From Roseburia sp. (GTDB taxonomy: Bacteria > Bacillota > Clostridia > Lachnospirales > Lachnospiraceae): a stretch of DNA of 64,000 nt. This document shows positions 17,348 through 25,412 of the stretch, piece after piece. Location: contig DMYD01000028.1 in the NCBI GenBank assembly GCA_003483745.1, positions 1 through 64,000 of the forward strand, written 5' to 3'. The position numbers were made by a program, and so were the translations under genes. The notes beneath the pieces were generated by a model. The model was given only the letters and a program-made list of their open reading frames with translations, was not told where the DNA came from and did not search any database. The first letter of the stretch is position 1. Every line of letters begins with the position of its first letter.

Positions 17348-17403
17348 AATTTAATGATGTGACACATACTGACTTTAAGCAGATAAGAAAGTCAGGAGAA
17401 ATC

Positions 17404-18708
17404 ATGGAATCAATCTGGAAAAAGACGGAAGAACTGCCGGAGTTTCATACATTGACAAAAGATATCCGGACAAAGGTCTTGATTATTGGCGGAGGAATGG
17501 CAGGCATTTTATGTGCGTATTTTTTGCAGCGGGCAGGCGTGGATTACTGTCTGTTGGAGGCAGATACCATCTGCAGTGGTGTAACCGGAAATACGACCGC
17601 AAAGATCACATCCCAGCACGGTCTGATTTATGACAGTCTGATCCGCAGGGCGGGAAGAGAGGTTGCAGACGGTTATCTTCGCGTTAACGAACTTGCATTA
17701 AAGCGTTACAAAGACCTTGGATGGCTCATCGACTGTGATATGAAGGAAGTCGATTCGTATGTGTTTGACCGTATGGATGCGGAAAAACTGAAACGGGAAG
17801 CTGTGGCAGTCATGCAGCTTGGATTTCCGGCAGAATATGTAGAGCAGGTGGATCTGCCGTTTGAAACCGCAGGTGCAGTCCGTTTCCCGGGGCAGGCACA
17901 GTTTCATCCGTTAAAATTTGTGGCTGCCATTGCAAAAAATCTGAATATTTATGAGCATTCTCCTGTGAGGGAAATGACGGAATATTTTGCGTTGACCGAT
18001 CATGGGTCAGTGGCTGCGGAAAAAGTGATCGTGGCAACACATTTTCCGTTTATTAACCGGCGTGGCAGTTATTTTGTGAAACTGTACCAGGAACGCTCCT
18101 ATGTACTTTCGTTAAAAAATACGAAGATACCGGATAGCATTTATCTGGAGGCAAAAAAAGGCGGACTTTCCATGCGCGGCTATGGGGATACACTGCTTTT
18201 AGGAGGAATTACCCATCGCACCGGAAAAGAGCCGGATGGATTTGAAAAATTAAGAGAACAGGCAAAACTTTATTTCCCGGAAGCAGAAATTACCGGGCAG
18301 TGGGCAGCGCAGGACTGTATGACGTTAGACGGTATGCCCTATATTGGCAATTATTCTTCATCGACGCCGGATCTTTTTGTTGCGGCCGGATTTGGAAAAT
18401 GGGGAATGACAGGAGCAATGATCTCGGCAATCGTTCTGTCAGATCTTGTGCAGGGAAGAGAAAATGAATTTGCAGCTATTTTTAATCCGTCGCGCAGCAT
18501 TTTAAAGCCACAGCTTGCAATCAATATGTGGGAGGCGATGAAGGGAATTTTAAAGCCGCGCATAAAAAACAGGTGTACCCATATGGGATGTGTTCTTCAT
18601 TGGAACGCAAAAGAGCAGACCTTTGAGTGCCCCTGCCATGGTTCCTGTTTTGATGCAACCGGGGAAGTGATAGAAAATCCGGCGCGTCACAAACTGAAGA
18701 ACCAATAA
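17404..18708 (+). CDS. FAD-dependent oxidoreductase with C-terminal Rieske domain
   Basis: 434-aa redox enzyme. The N-terminal dinucleotide fold has VLIIGGGMAGILCAYFLQRA and an acidic LLEAD strand end; a DAO-type substrate domain follows. The C-terminal about 60 residues form a Rieske [2Fe-2S] domain with C391-x-H393 and C409-xx-H412 (CTHMGCVLHW ... CPCHGSCFD). Related DadA-Rieske proteins are about 500 aa, so the last strand region is short here. ATG 17404 follows AGGAG; the longer ORF start lacks one. Substrate and electron partner are unknown. Confidence 0.88.
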   Translation: MESIWKKTEELPEFHTLTKDIRTKVLIIGGGMAGILCAYFLQRAGVDYCLLEADTICSGVTGNTTAKITSQHGLIYDSLIRRAGREVADGYLRVNELALKRYKDLGWLIDCDMKEVDSYVFDRMDAEKLKREAVAVMQLGFPAEYVEQVDLPFETAGAVRFPGQAQFHPLKFVAAIAKNLNIYEHSPVREMTEYFALTDHGSVAAEKVIVATHFPFINRRGSYFVKLYQERSYVLSLKNTKIPDSIYLEAKKGGLSMRGYGDTLLLGGITHRTGKEPDGFEKLREQAKLYFPEAEITGQWAAQDCMTLDGMPYIGNYSSSTPDLFVAAGFGKWGMTGAMISAIVLSDLVQGRENEFAAIFNPSRSILKPQLAINMWEAMKGILKPRIKNRCTHMGCVLHWNAKEQTFECPCHGSCFDATGEVIENPARHKLKNQ

Positions 18709-18753
18709 GATGTTTTTTTAAAAATACAAATGGGGAATTAGTAACAGAAAAGG

Positions 18754-18781
18754 TTGATATTCTAACAAAAAGTGCTATGAT
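18754..18781 (+). promoter_or_regulatory. Probable lrgAB promoter
   Basis: TTGATA (18754-18759), 16-nt spacer, TATGAT (18776-18781), about 55 bp upstream of lrgA. Confidence 0.5.
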
Positions 18782-18836
18782 TATATCCGGCTAAAATTTG
18801 AAGTTTCAGAGAGGCCTCTGAAGAAAAGGATATTTT

Positions 18837-19199
18837 ATGAAGTACTTGAGACAATTTATGATTATTCTGTTATTTTCCTTTCTGGGAGAGTTGTTAAAAT
18901 ATGTGCTCCCATTTCCGGTACCGGCAAGCATTTACGGTCTGGTTCTCTTATTTATTGCACTGGAAACAAGAATCCTTCCACTTGCAGCAGTCAAAGATGC
19001 GGGAAAATTCATGATTGAGATCATGCCGCTTATGTTTATTCCGGCTGGCGCAGGGCTGATTGATGCATGGGATGCATTGCGTCCGATCTGTGTGCAGATC
19101 GTTGTGATCATGGTAGTGTCAACGATCGTGGTCATGATCGTGTCTGGTCATGTGACGCAGTTTGTCATGCGCAGAGGGAAAAAGAAAGGAGAGCAGTAA
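18837..19199 (+). CDS. lrgA: CidA/LrgA family holin-like protein
   Basis: 120-aa membrane protein with four hydrophobic segments and the family motif LPFPVPASIYGLVLLFIAL. CidA/LrgA proteins were first described as holin/antiholin-like controllers of autolysis; newer work links LrgAB-type pairs to export or import of small organic acids such as pyruvate or glycolate. Its stop codon overlaps the lrgB start (TAATG). No LytTR regulator is next to it in this window. Confidence 0.9.
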   Translation: MKYLRQFMIILLFSFLGELLKYVLPFPVPASIYGLVLLFIALETRILPLAAVKDAGKFMIEIMPLMFIPAGAGLIDAWDALRPICVQIVVIMVVSTIVVMIVSGHVTQFVMRRGKKKGEQ

Positions 19200-19891
19200 T
19201 GAAAGAGTTTTTATGTGATTCGGTATTTTTTGGTGTCGCGATCAGCATTTTGGCATATGAGCTAGGCGTGTTTTTAAAGAAAAAATTAAAACTGGCAGTG
19301 TTCAATCCGCTTTTAATTTCGATTGTTGCCGTGATCGTTTTTCTGGTTGCATTCCATATTCCATACGAGAGTTACAACGAGGGCGCAAAATATTTAAGCT
19401 ATCTTCTGACTCCGGCAACGGTATGTTTAGCGATCCCGCTTTATGAGCAGTTTGAACTGCTGAAACAGAACGTTGCGGCGATTTTTGCAGGATTGATCTC
19501 CGGCGTTCTGACGAGTGTGATCTGTGTACTGATCTTATCGCTGTTATTCCATTTTGACCATGCGCAGTATGTCACACTTCTTCCGAAGTCAATCACAACG
19601 GCGATCGGAATGGGAATTTCGGAGGAAATTGGCGGTTATGTCACGATCACGGTGGCAGTCATTATTATCACAGGTATTATCGGAAATGTGTTAGCGGAAA
19701 CAATCTGCCACGTTTTCAAAATTGAAGAACCGGTGGCAAAAGGAATCGCAATCGGATCCTCCTCGCATGCACTTGGAACGGCAAAGGCATTGGAACTCGG
19801 TGAAATTGAAGGTGCAATGAGCAGCCTTTCCATAGCAGTGGCAGGTATTCTGACGGTAATCGCGGCACCGATCTTTGCGACGCTGCTGTAG
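19199..19891 (+). CDS. lrgB: LrgB family membrane protein
   Basis: 230-aa partner of LrgA with about eight hydrophobic segments and the family signatures LLTPATVCLAIPLYEQ, PKSITTAIGMGISEEIGG and IGSSSHALGTAKALELGE. ATG 19199 uses AAAGGAG inside the end of lrgA; the open frame extends upstream through lrgA, but that portion is in the wrong frame for it. The two genes are translationally coupled. A terminator follows at 19974-20012. Confidence 0.9.
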   Translation: MKEFLCDSVFFGVAISILAYELGVFLKKKLKLAVFNPLLISIVAVIVFLVAFHIPYESYNEGAKYLSYLLTPATVCLAIPLYEQFELLKQNVAAIFAGLISGVLTSVICVLILSLLFHFDHAQYVTLLPKSITTAIGMGISEEIGGYVTITVAVIIITGIIGNVLAETICHVFKIEEPVAKGIAIGSSSHALGTAKALELGEIEGAMSSLSIAVAGILTVIAAPIFATLL

Positions 19892-19893
19892 AC

Positions 19894-20034
19894 ATGGCAG
19901 GATGTATCAAGCATAAATGTACAGTCTGTGAAAGCTGTGAATGTTTTTACCGATATGAAAAAGCTGATAGAAAAAATGTGAAATGTCCGAAATGGTATTT
20001 CACATTTTTTTTATGTTTTCATATCATAATATGA
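19894..20034 (+). CDS. Possible 46-aa cysteine-rich ORF (uncertain)
   Basis: An ORF beginning 2 bp after the lrgB stop encodes C4, C9, C12, C15, C17 and C31 within its first 31 residues, a metal-site-like spacing (CxxCxxCxC). Against it: no clear ribosome site, and the lrgAB terminator lies inside its second half, so a full-length message would be rare. I list it only because the cysteine pattern is striking. Confidence 0.25.
   Translation: MAGCIKHKCTVCESCECFYRYEKADRKNVKCPKWYFTFFLCFHIII
19974..20012 (+). terminator. Terminator after lrgAB
   Basis: AAATGTGAAAT / ATTTCACATTT, 11-bp stem with a 12-nt loop and a T8 run. Confidence 0.88.
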
Positions 20035-20041
20035 AAAAGTT

Positions 20042-20836
20042 ATGGTTGGAAATAAAGATATGTATTGTCAGAACAAAATTATGCATACGATACAGGCAGG
20101 CGACTCCCTGTATAAATTATCGAGACAGTATCACACGACAGTGACGGAACTGATCCTTGGAAATCCGGGAGTCAATCCATATAATCTTCAGATTGGAATG
20201 CAGCTATTGATCTGCCCGGGAGAGGGATATGTGCCTCCGCAGAATCCGGGAGGCGGAAACACGGGCGGAGGAACAGGAAATGCCGGAGGTAACAACGAGA
20301 CCGAATCGGAGCGTGAGGATTCCATCCTCCGTCTCAACGAGGATATGCGTCTTGCATGGTTAAATCATGTTTACTGGACCAGAATGTACCTGATGAGTGC
20401 GGTCGCAGACAATGCAGACCAGCAGGCGGTGGAAGAACGGCTGCTTGAGACCGCAGATGAGATCACGGATGTATTTGCAAGGTATCTTCCAATTGCAACG
20501 ACAAGGCAGCTCCGCAATCTTCTGACCGAACATATTGAAATCGGCGGACAGATCATTCAGGCATTGAAAGCAAAAAACATGTCCGATTACGATGCACTGG
20601 TGCAGGAGTGGTACCGCAATGCCAATCAGATGGCAACTCTTTTTGCAAATTATAATCCGTATTTTGAGGGCAGGGAGACCAGAAATATGCTTCTAAATCA
20701 TCTGGATCTGACCCGGGAAGAAATCGAGCATCAGGTCAATGGCGAATATGAGCAGAGTATTGATGTGTTCCGCGACGTAGAACAGCAGGCACTGGCTATG
20801 GCAGATTATTTTGCGAGAGGGCTGCTGGCGCGCTGA
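20042..20836 (+). CDS. LysM protein with C-terminal helical duplicated domain
   Basis: 264 aa. A LysM peptidoglycan-binding motif lies at about residues 14-58 (HTIQAGDSLYKLSRQYHTT ... LQIGMQLLICPG), then a Gly/Asn-rich linker (residues 62-84), then an all-helical region with two related halves (LAWLNHVYWTRMYLMS ... LLTEHIEIGGQII and WYRNANQMATLFANYNPYF ... LLNHLDLTREEI). There is no signal peptide, as in some spore-coat LysM proteins, so a spore or envelope role in this sporulating lineage is possible. The start is ambiguous: neither ATG 20042 nor ATG 20060 has a strong ribosome site. Confidence 0.75.
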   Translation: MVGNKDMYCQNKIMHTIQAGDSLYKLSRQYHTTVTELILGNPGVNPYNLQIGMQLLICPGEGYVPPQNPGGGNTGGGTGNAGGNNETESEREDSILRLNEDMRLAWLNHVYWTRMYLMSAVADNADQQAVEERLLETADEITDVFARYLPIATTRQLRNLLTEHIEIGGQIIQALKAKNMSDYDALVQEWYRNANQMATLFANYNPYFEGRETRNMLLNHLDLTREEIEHQVNGEYEQSIDVFRDVEQQALAMADYFARGLLAR

Positions 20837-20959
20837 TGATCCATAATCAAAGATTTGTCAGTGAAGTGTGAAAATGATTGCTATATGTACACTGCGCAGC
20901 TTTCTGCATATCTTATAGTACAGGATATGGATTCCTGAAAAAGTATGCAGGAGGGAAAA

Positions 20960-21865
20960 ATGCCCGATTATCATGTAATAAAAATTGGATGTCTGGTGGT
21001 GATCCTGCTTGTTTTATTGATTGCAGCAGTGATCATCCTGGTAAGAAGAGAAAAGAGTAAGAGAAAAATACGCCGGATGTGTAATGCAGAAAAAATTCAA
21101 TGTTTGAATGAAATTGCAGAACCATTCGGCTTTTGTTATGTGCCGTGTGAGGATGTGTTCACATCAAGAGAGAACGCATGGCAGAAAAAACAGGGGTATG
21201 AGGCATTATATGACAAAGCGGCAGTGGGTGCAGGTATGGTATTTGATGCATTGCCCGTTTATTTTGATTATGGCGGGGAAACCTGGCTGATCGAATTTTG
21301 GAAGGGGCAGTATGGCATCAATACCGGTGGTGAGGTCGGTGTGTACCACGCCGGAAAAATCATACCGGAGCAATTTTACAAGATCGCTCATTTTGAGGCA
21401 GTGGAAGATCAGGATATGCCATTTATCCAGTGCAGGTTAGACTGTAAGCGGAAAAAAGTTTATTTTCTGCAGAAAAGGCACTGGTGGCTGACCGGATTTC
21501 GAATGGGGATGTTTTCAAAAACATCAGATTTGACGCTGGTGACGACAATGCGGTTTAAAGATGAATGTATGGCAGAAGCATTTTTTGGAGGATTAAAACG
21601 AGCGAAAGAAAAAATACCGGGAAATAAATACCGAATCTGCCGTAATGAAGTTTATGTGAGGATGGATTTTTGTGTGAAGCATAAGTTTTGTTCCGCTGTT
21701 TTGCGAAGCATTGTGCAGGCATGGAACTGTTGTTGCTGTTTCTTTTACCGTGTGGTCACGCATCCGTTTGTTACTACACCTGACCGGCTTTTATTTTTGT
21801 ATTATCAGCTCCCATGGTGTTTGAAACATGCGTTTCGGATGCGGGGATGGAAGTATGGAAAATAG
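20960..21865 (+). CDS. DUF4474 membrane-anchored protein
   Basis: 301 aa with one N-terminal membrane helix (about residues 8-29) followed by a basic stretch and a domain I assign to DUF4474: YDKAAVGAGMVFDALPVYFD followed by YGGETWLIEFWKGQYGINTG and EVGVYHAGKI. The C-terminal about 60 residues are Cys- and aromatic-rich. The domain has no established activity. ATG 20960 is chosen because GGAGGG lies 6 bp before it; the ATG 15 bp earlier overlaps that site. The next gene, a decayed metallophosphoesterase, overlaps its end by 11 bp, so the two once formed a translationally coupled pair. Confidence 0.75.
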   Translation: MPDYHVIKIGCLVVILLVLLIAAVIILVRREKSKRKIRRMCNAEKIQCLNEIAEPFGFCYVPCEDVFTSRENAWQKKQGYEALYDKAAVGAGMVFDALPVYFDYGGETWLIEFWKGQYGINTGGEVGVYHAGKIIPEQFYKIAHFEAVEDQDMPFIQCRLDCKRKKVYFLQKRHWWLTGFRMGMFSKTSDLTLVTTMRFKDECMAEAFFGGLKRAKEKIPGNKYRICRNEVYVRMDFCVKHKFCSAVLRSIVQAWNCCCCFFYRVVTHPFVTTPDRLLFLYYQLPWCLKHAFRMRGWKYGK

Positions 21866-22332
21866 AAAAAAATACCATTTATTTTCCTGCCAGATGAGAA
21901 TCGATGAAGCACTTTCGGAGGCAATTCATCTTCCACTTGACAGTTGCAGCCGCTATATCAACATCAGCGACTGCCATAGAGGAGAGGGAGGGGCGAATGA
22001 TAATTTTTAAAAAAACCAGCATCTGTATATGGCTGCGTTAAATTACTATATCGCGCACGGTTTCACCTATTTTGAACTCGGTGACGGGGAGGAGTTGTGG
22101 GAAAACAGGCATATTTCCCGTATTTTTAGATAATTGCGAGGGTGGCAGAGATCCGACGAGTGCTGCAAGAAATTATAAAAAAACGGCTAAATGTGTGCAT
22201 CCGTATGGCATTACAGGAATTGAAATCACAGACATGCAGTTTACACTTGTAAAATGGAAAATGACGACAAGACCGGATCTGTCACTTTATGTGGCGCGTG
22301 AAGTACTGATGGGACCGGTTAGTATTACCTGA
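21855..22332 (+). pseudogene. Decayed metallophosphoesterase gene
   Basis: Three pieces in order match the metallophosphoesterase family found in Clostridia. Piece 1 (21855-22131) has INISDCHRGEGGANDNF with the metal motif DxH, an in-frame TAA at 22008-22010, then KNQHLYMAALNYYIAHGFTY and FELGDGEELWENRHI. Piece 2 (near 22153) reads DPTSAARNYKK in another frame. Piece 3 reads CVHPYGITGIEITDMQFTLV and runs to 22332. The GNHD and GHTH metal motifs are gone with the deleted middle. The gene therefore carries a nonsense codon, a frame change and at least two deletions. It overlaps the end of the DUF4474 gene. Confidence 0.75.
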
Positions 22333-22430
22333 ATTTAAAGTACTTATAAGTACAGGTAATGAAAGGTTGACATAATATAAAATAAAAGTAAAAATTTTGA
22401 TTCCATGGAACTAAAAATCCGAAAAATCAT

Positions 22431-22458
22431 TTGACGGGGACCGCTTTTATGATAATAT
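22431..22458 (+). promoter_or_regulatory. Promoter of lysC
   Basis: TTGACG (22431-22436), 16-nt spacer, TAATAT (22453-22458). A short CGGGT/ACCCG hairpin follows in the leader (about 22480-22498); no lysine riboswitch or T-box is present. Confidence 0.65.
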
Positions 22459-22525
22459 ATATTCATTATATGGATAGTATCGGGTGTTTTCTTACCCGCG
22501 AAAGTAAGTGGAGGTTCAGAAGAAA

Positions 22526-23845
22526 ATGATTAAAGTTGTGAAATTTGGCGGCAGCTCTCTTGCAAGTGCAGAACAGTTTGCAAAGGTTGGTAAAATTATC
22601 AATGCAGATAAAGAGAGAAGATATGTAGTTCCGAGTGCACCGGGAAAAAGAAATTCCAAGGACACTAAGGTTACGGATATGTTATATGCGTGTTATGACC
22701 TGGTGGAGGCAGAAGAAGATTTCCGTGTGCCGTTAATGAAGATTAAAGACCGCTATGACACAATTATCAATGGTCTGAATCTGAAATTATCATTGGAAGA
22801 TGAGTTTAAGAAAATCGCAGAGAATTTCAAAAATAAAGCCGGTGTGGATTACGCAGCTTCCCGTGGAGAATATTTAAACGGTATTATCATGGCAAATTAT
22901 CTGGGGTACGAGTTTGTAGACGCTGCAGAGGTTATTTTCTTTGATAAAGAAGGAAACTTTGATGCGGAAAAGACTGATAAAGTATTGAGCAAACGTCTTG
23001 CAAAGATTGAGCGCGCGGTAATTCCGGGATTTTACGGTTCAAATCCAGATGGAAGTGTCCGTACATTTTCAAGAGGCGGTTCTGATATTACAGGTTCCAT
23101 CGTATCAAGAGCCGTGCATGCATCCTGCTATGAGAACTGGACAGACGTATCTGGTTTCCTGGTTGCAGATCCTAGAATCATTGATCATCCGGAAACGATC
23201 AAAACAATCACTTACCGCGAGTTAAGAGAGCTTTCTTACATGGGTGCAAGCGTGTTACATGAGGATGCGGTATTCCCTGTCCGGAAAGCCGGCATTCCAA
23301 TTAACATCCGTAACACGAATGCGCCGGATGATGCAGGTACCTGGATCGTTGAGAGCACCTGTCATCAGTCAAAGTACACGATCACAGGTATTGCCGGAAA
23401 GAAAGGCTTTGTTTCCGTTAATATTGATAAGGATATGATGAACTCTGAAGTAGGTTTTGGAAGAAAAGTTTTATCTGCATTTGAGGAAAATGGAATTTCA
23501 TTTGAGCATATGCCGTCTGGTATCGATACAATGACAATTTTTGTACATCAGCCAGAGTTTGAGGGAAAAGAGCAGTCCGTTATCTCTGCAATCCATCGTC
23601 TGGCAAAACCGGACAGCATTGAGTTAGAGGGAGATTTAGCACTGATCGCAGTTGTTGGACGTGGTATGAAATCTACCCGTGGAACAGCAGGAAGAATTTT
23701 TTCTGCACTCGCGCATGCAAATATCAATGTTAAGATGATCGATCAGGGATCTTCTGAGCTGAACATTATCATTGGTGTCAGCAATGCAGATTTTGAAAAT
23801 GCAATCCGCGCGATCTATGATATTTTCGTAGTGACACAGTTATAA
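22526..23845 (+). CDS. lysC: Aspartate kinase
   Basis: First enzyme of the aspartate-family pathway (aspartate to aspartyl-phosphate). 439 aa: N-terminal kinase motif VVKFGGSSLA, FSRGGSDITGS for substrate and ATP binding, then two C-terminal ACT domains (about 300-439, GIAGKKGFVSVNIDKDMMN and AVVGRGMKSTRGTAGRIFSA) that normally bind lysine or threonine. ATG 22526 has GGAGG eleven bases upstream; the earlier GTG at 22508 overlaps that site. It is monocistronic, with a sigma-A promoter, and no pathway partners are adjacent. Confidence 0.93.
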   Translation: MIKVVKFGGSSLASAEQFAKVGKIINADKERRYVVPSAPGKRNSKDTKVTDMLYACYDLVEAEEDFRVPLMKIKDRYDTIINGLNLKLSLEDEFKKIAENFKNKAGVDYAASRGEYLNGIIMANYLGYEFVDAAEVIFFDKEGNFDAEKTDKVLSKRLAKIERAVIPGFYGSNPDGSVRTFSRGGSDITGSIVSRAVHASCYENWTDVSGFLVADPRIIDHPETIKTITYRELRELSYMGASVLHEDAVFPVRKAGIPINIRNTNAPDDAGTWIVESTCHQSKYTITGIAGKKGFVSVNIDKDMMNSEVGFGRKVLSAFEENGISFEHMPSGIDTMTIFVHQPEFEGKEQSVISAIHRLAKPDSIELEGDLALIAVVGRGMKSTRGTAGRIFSALAHANINVKMIDQGSSELNIIIGVSNADFENAIRAIYDIFVVTQL

Positions 23846-24333
23846 AAAAGAAAACCTGCGGCGGAATTTTATTTTCGTCTGCAGGAAGCATATACAGCTT
23901 ACAGGAAGAGTGGCTGTGACGCATAATGAAGGCGACACCGTATGGAATTAATTCATTCGATGCCGCCTTCTAAACTATCTCGTCCATGGGACCCTACCTC
24001 AATTCATTTTTTTTTCTGAGCCTGTCTCAGATTCTTTTGTACTTCTTCGCTTTATCTTCAATCCGGATCTGTTTTTCTTATGACTCCTGACATCGTATCA
24101 TATCTGATTATCTCGTCTGATACTGATTCATAAATCCTTTCTTAGGATCGTCATGTTTTCTTTCCTTTTTTGAATGAAAAAACGAATGCATTTAAGTTTT
24201 CGGTGGTCTGTACCTCTCTTTCTTAATATCGTTTGGGGTAAATCGTTATCTTTCTGGTGGTCTGTACCTTCCTTTCTGATTGCCTCTTCTGCAACCGTTT
24301 TTGTTTTCTTTCGTTTTCCTTTTGTTATTTTGT
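23846..24333 (-). ncRNA. Candidate ~490-nt minus-strand RNA
   Basis: A full transcription unit without an ORF longer than about ten codons that has a ribosome site. A consensus promoter lies at 24340-24368 on the minus strand. The RNA is very A-rich and contains a direct repeat GGTACAGACCACC (minus strand at 24268-24256 and 24220-24208, each after a purine run), several AAGGA/GGA motifs, a 13-bp hairpin GAAGGCGGCATCG / CGGTGTCGCCTTC (23971-23928), and at its end a hairpin CCTGC...GCAGG followed by TTTTCTTTTTT (23884-23845). It converges on the 3' end of lysC. I match it to no known RNA family. Confidence 0.5.
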
Positions 24334-24339
24334 AACTTG

Positions 24340-24368
24340 ATTATATCTGATAAAAATTAACTTGTCAA
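24340..24368 (-). promoter_or_regulatory. Consensus sigma-A promoter for the minus-strand RNA
   Basis: On the minus strand: TTGACA (24368-24363), 17-nt spacer, TATAAT (24345-24340). Both hexamers and the spacing are perfect, the best promoter in the window. Confidence 0.8.
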
Positions 24369-24504
24369 TAAGAATATAGAAAAAAAGTAAAAAAAATGAA
24401 AAGTAAGAAATAATTGCGTAAAAATGTTGAAAAATTCAGAAAATATAAACAGAATGAAAAATAATGAAATAAGATAGACTGACGCGAAATAAAGCAGGGA
24501 AAGG

Positions 24505-24533
24505 AACAGCGGGAGCGAAAGACTCATATAATA
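24505..24533 (+). promoter_or_regulatory. Sigma-K-like promoter of dpaAB
   Basis: AACA (24505-24508), 16 nt, then CATATAATA (24525-24533). This fits the sigma-K pattern (AC, 16-17 nt, CATA-N3-TA) and the mother-cell timing known for dipicolinate synthesis in Bacillus. A sigma-A -10 reading of the same TATAAT is possible, but no -35 is seen. Confidence 0.5.
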
Positions 24534-24560
24534 ATGTGAAGGGAGCGTAAAGGGGTTTGT

Positions 24561-25412
24561 ATGGACAGACAGACAATTCTTCTGATCAGTGATATGCGTC
24601 AGGTATATCTTGCTGAGATATTGACAAAGAAAGGTCATAATGTACGCTGCCTCGATATCAGAAACCGTGAAACAGCATTGCAGCAGTTAGAGAAGCTGAA
24701 ACGTTTTCTGGATAAGGCAGATGTACTGATTCTTCCAATTCCGGTACAGAAGATACCGGAACAGGAACTTTTTTATGATATATTGAACAAAAATCTGGAA
24801 AAGAAAACACTTGTGATGGGAGGGTGTTTTTCCACAGAGCAGAGAGAACTTTTAACGGGAAGAGACATTCATTTTCTGGATTTTATGGAAGATACGGTTG
24901 TGACGGAGGAAAATGCTGTGGCAACAGCGGAGGGAACGATTGCAGAACTTGTGGAGAAGAGTCCTTATAATATTGATGAAGCAAAAGTGCTTGTGACTGG
25001 ATATGGATATTGCGGGAAGTCGATTGCCAAAAGACTTGGGGCACTTGGAGCGCGTGTGACCGTGCTTGCGAGAAGAAGGGAAGTGCGCAAAGAGGCAAAA
25101 GGGGATGGCTTTTACGCAGTGGATTTTGCATTTGGACCGGAGGAGGCGATGGGAGCTGCGATGGTTGTTAATACGGTTCCGGCACTTGTTATCACGGAAA
25201 AAATCATAAAGGAACTGCCAAGAGATGCTTATATTGTGGATATTGCATCCGGAGATGGCGGGACGGATTTTGCATGTGCGAAAGAATATGGCATCCACGC
25301 AGATCATGTGCTGGGAATTCCGGGAAAATATGCGCCAAAAGAGAGTGCATATATTTTGGAACGCTCCGTTGAACGGTTTATTTTGCAGGAAAAACAGGGG
25401 GAAAGTGTTTGA
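24561..25412 (+). CDS. dpaA: Dipicolinate synthase subunit A
   Basis: NAD(P)-dependent dehydrogenase-like subunit of dipicolinate synthase (SpoVFA), which converts dihydroxytetrahydrodipicolinate to dipicolinic acid in the mother cell for loading into the spore core. 283 aa, with an N-terminal catalytic half and a Rossmann fold marked by VLVTGYGYCGKSIAKRLGAL and ARVTVLARRREV. IVDIASGDGGTDF and HVLGIPGKYAPKESA are family segments. AAAGGGG precedes the ATG. It overlaps dpaB by one base (TGATG). This gene is good evidence that the organism sporulates. Confidence 0.92.
   Translation: MDRQTILLISDMRQVYLAEILTKKGHNVRCLDIRNRETALQQLEKLKRFLDKADVLILPIPVQKIPEQELFYDILNKNLEKKTLVMGGCFSTEQRELLTGRDIHFLDFMEDTVVTEENAVATAEGTIAELVEKSPYNIDEAKVLVTGYGYCGKSIAKRLGALGARVTVLARRREVRKEAKGDGFYAVDFAFGPEEAMGAAMVVNTVPALVITEKIIKELPRDAYIVDIASGDGGTDFACAKEYGIHADHVLGIPGKYAPKESAYILERSVERFILQEKQGESV

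Noticed and set aside
19894..20034. SCIFF-type (six Cys in 45 residues) ranthipeptide precursor
   Set aside because: The cysteine spacing differs and no radical SAM maturase is nearby.
22072..22332. Independent 86-aa gene
   Set aside because: Its first part is an out-of-frame reading of the phosphoesterase coding region; only the DPTSAARNYKK and CVHPYGITGIEI parts resemble a protein, and they are fragments of the decayed gene.
23928..23970. Intrinsic terminator of lysC on the plus strand
   Set aside because: The hairpin GAAGGCGACACCG / CGATGCCGCCTTC is stable but followed by TAAACTATC, not a T-run; it is better explained as structure in the minus-strand RNA.
24209..24269. Tandem repeat as CRISPR or VNTR
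   Set aside because: Only two copies of a 13-15 nt word 48 nt apart; too few for an array.
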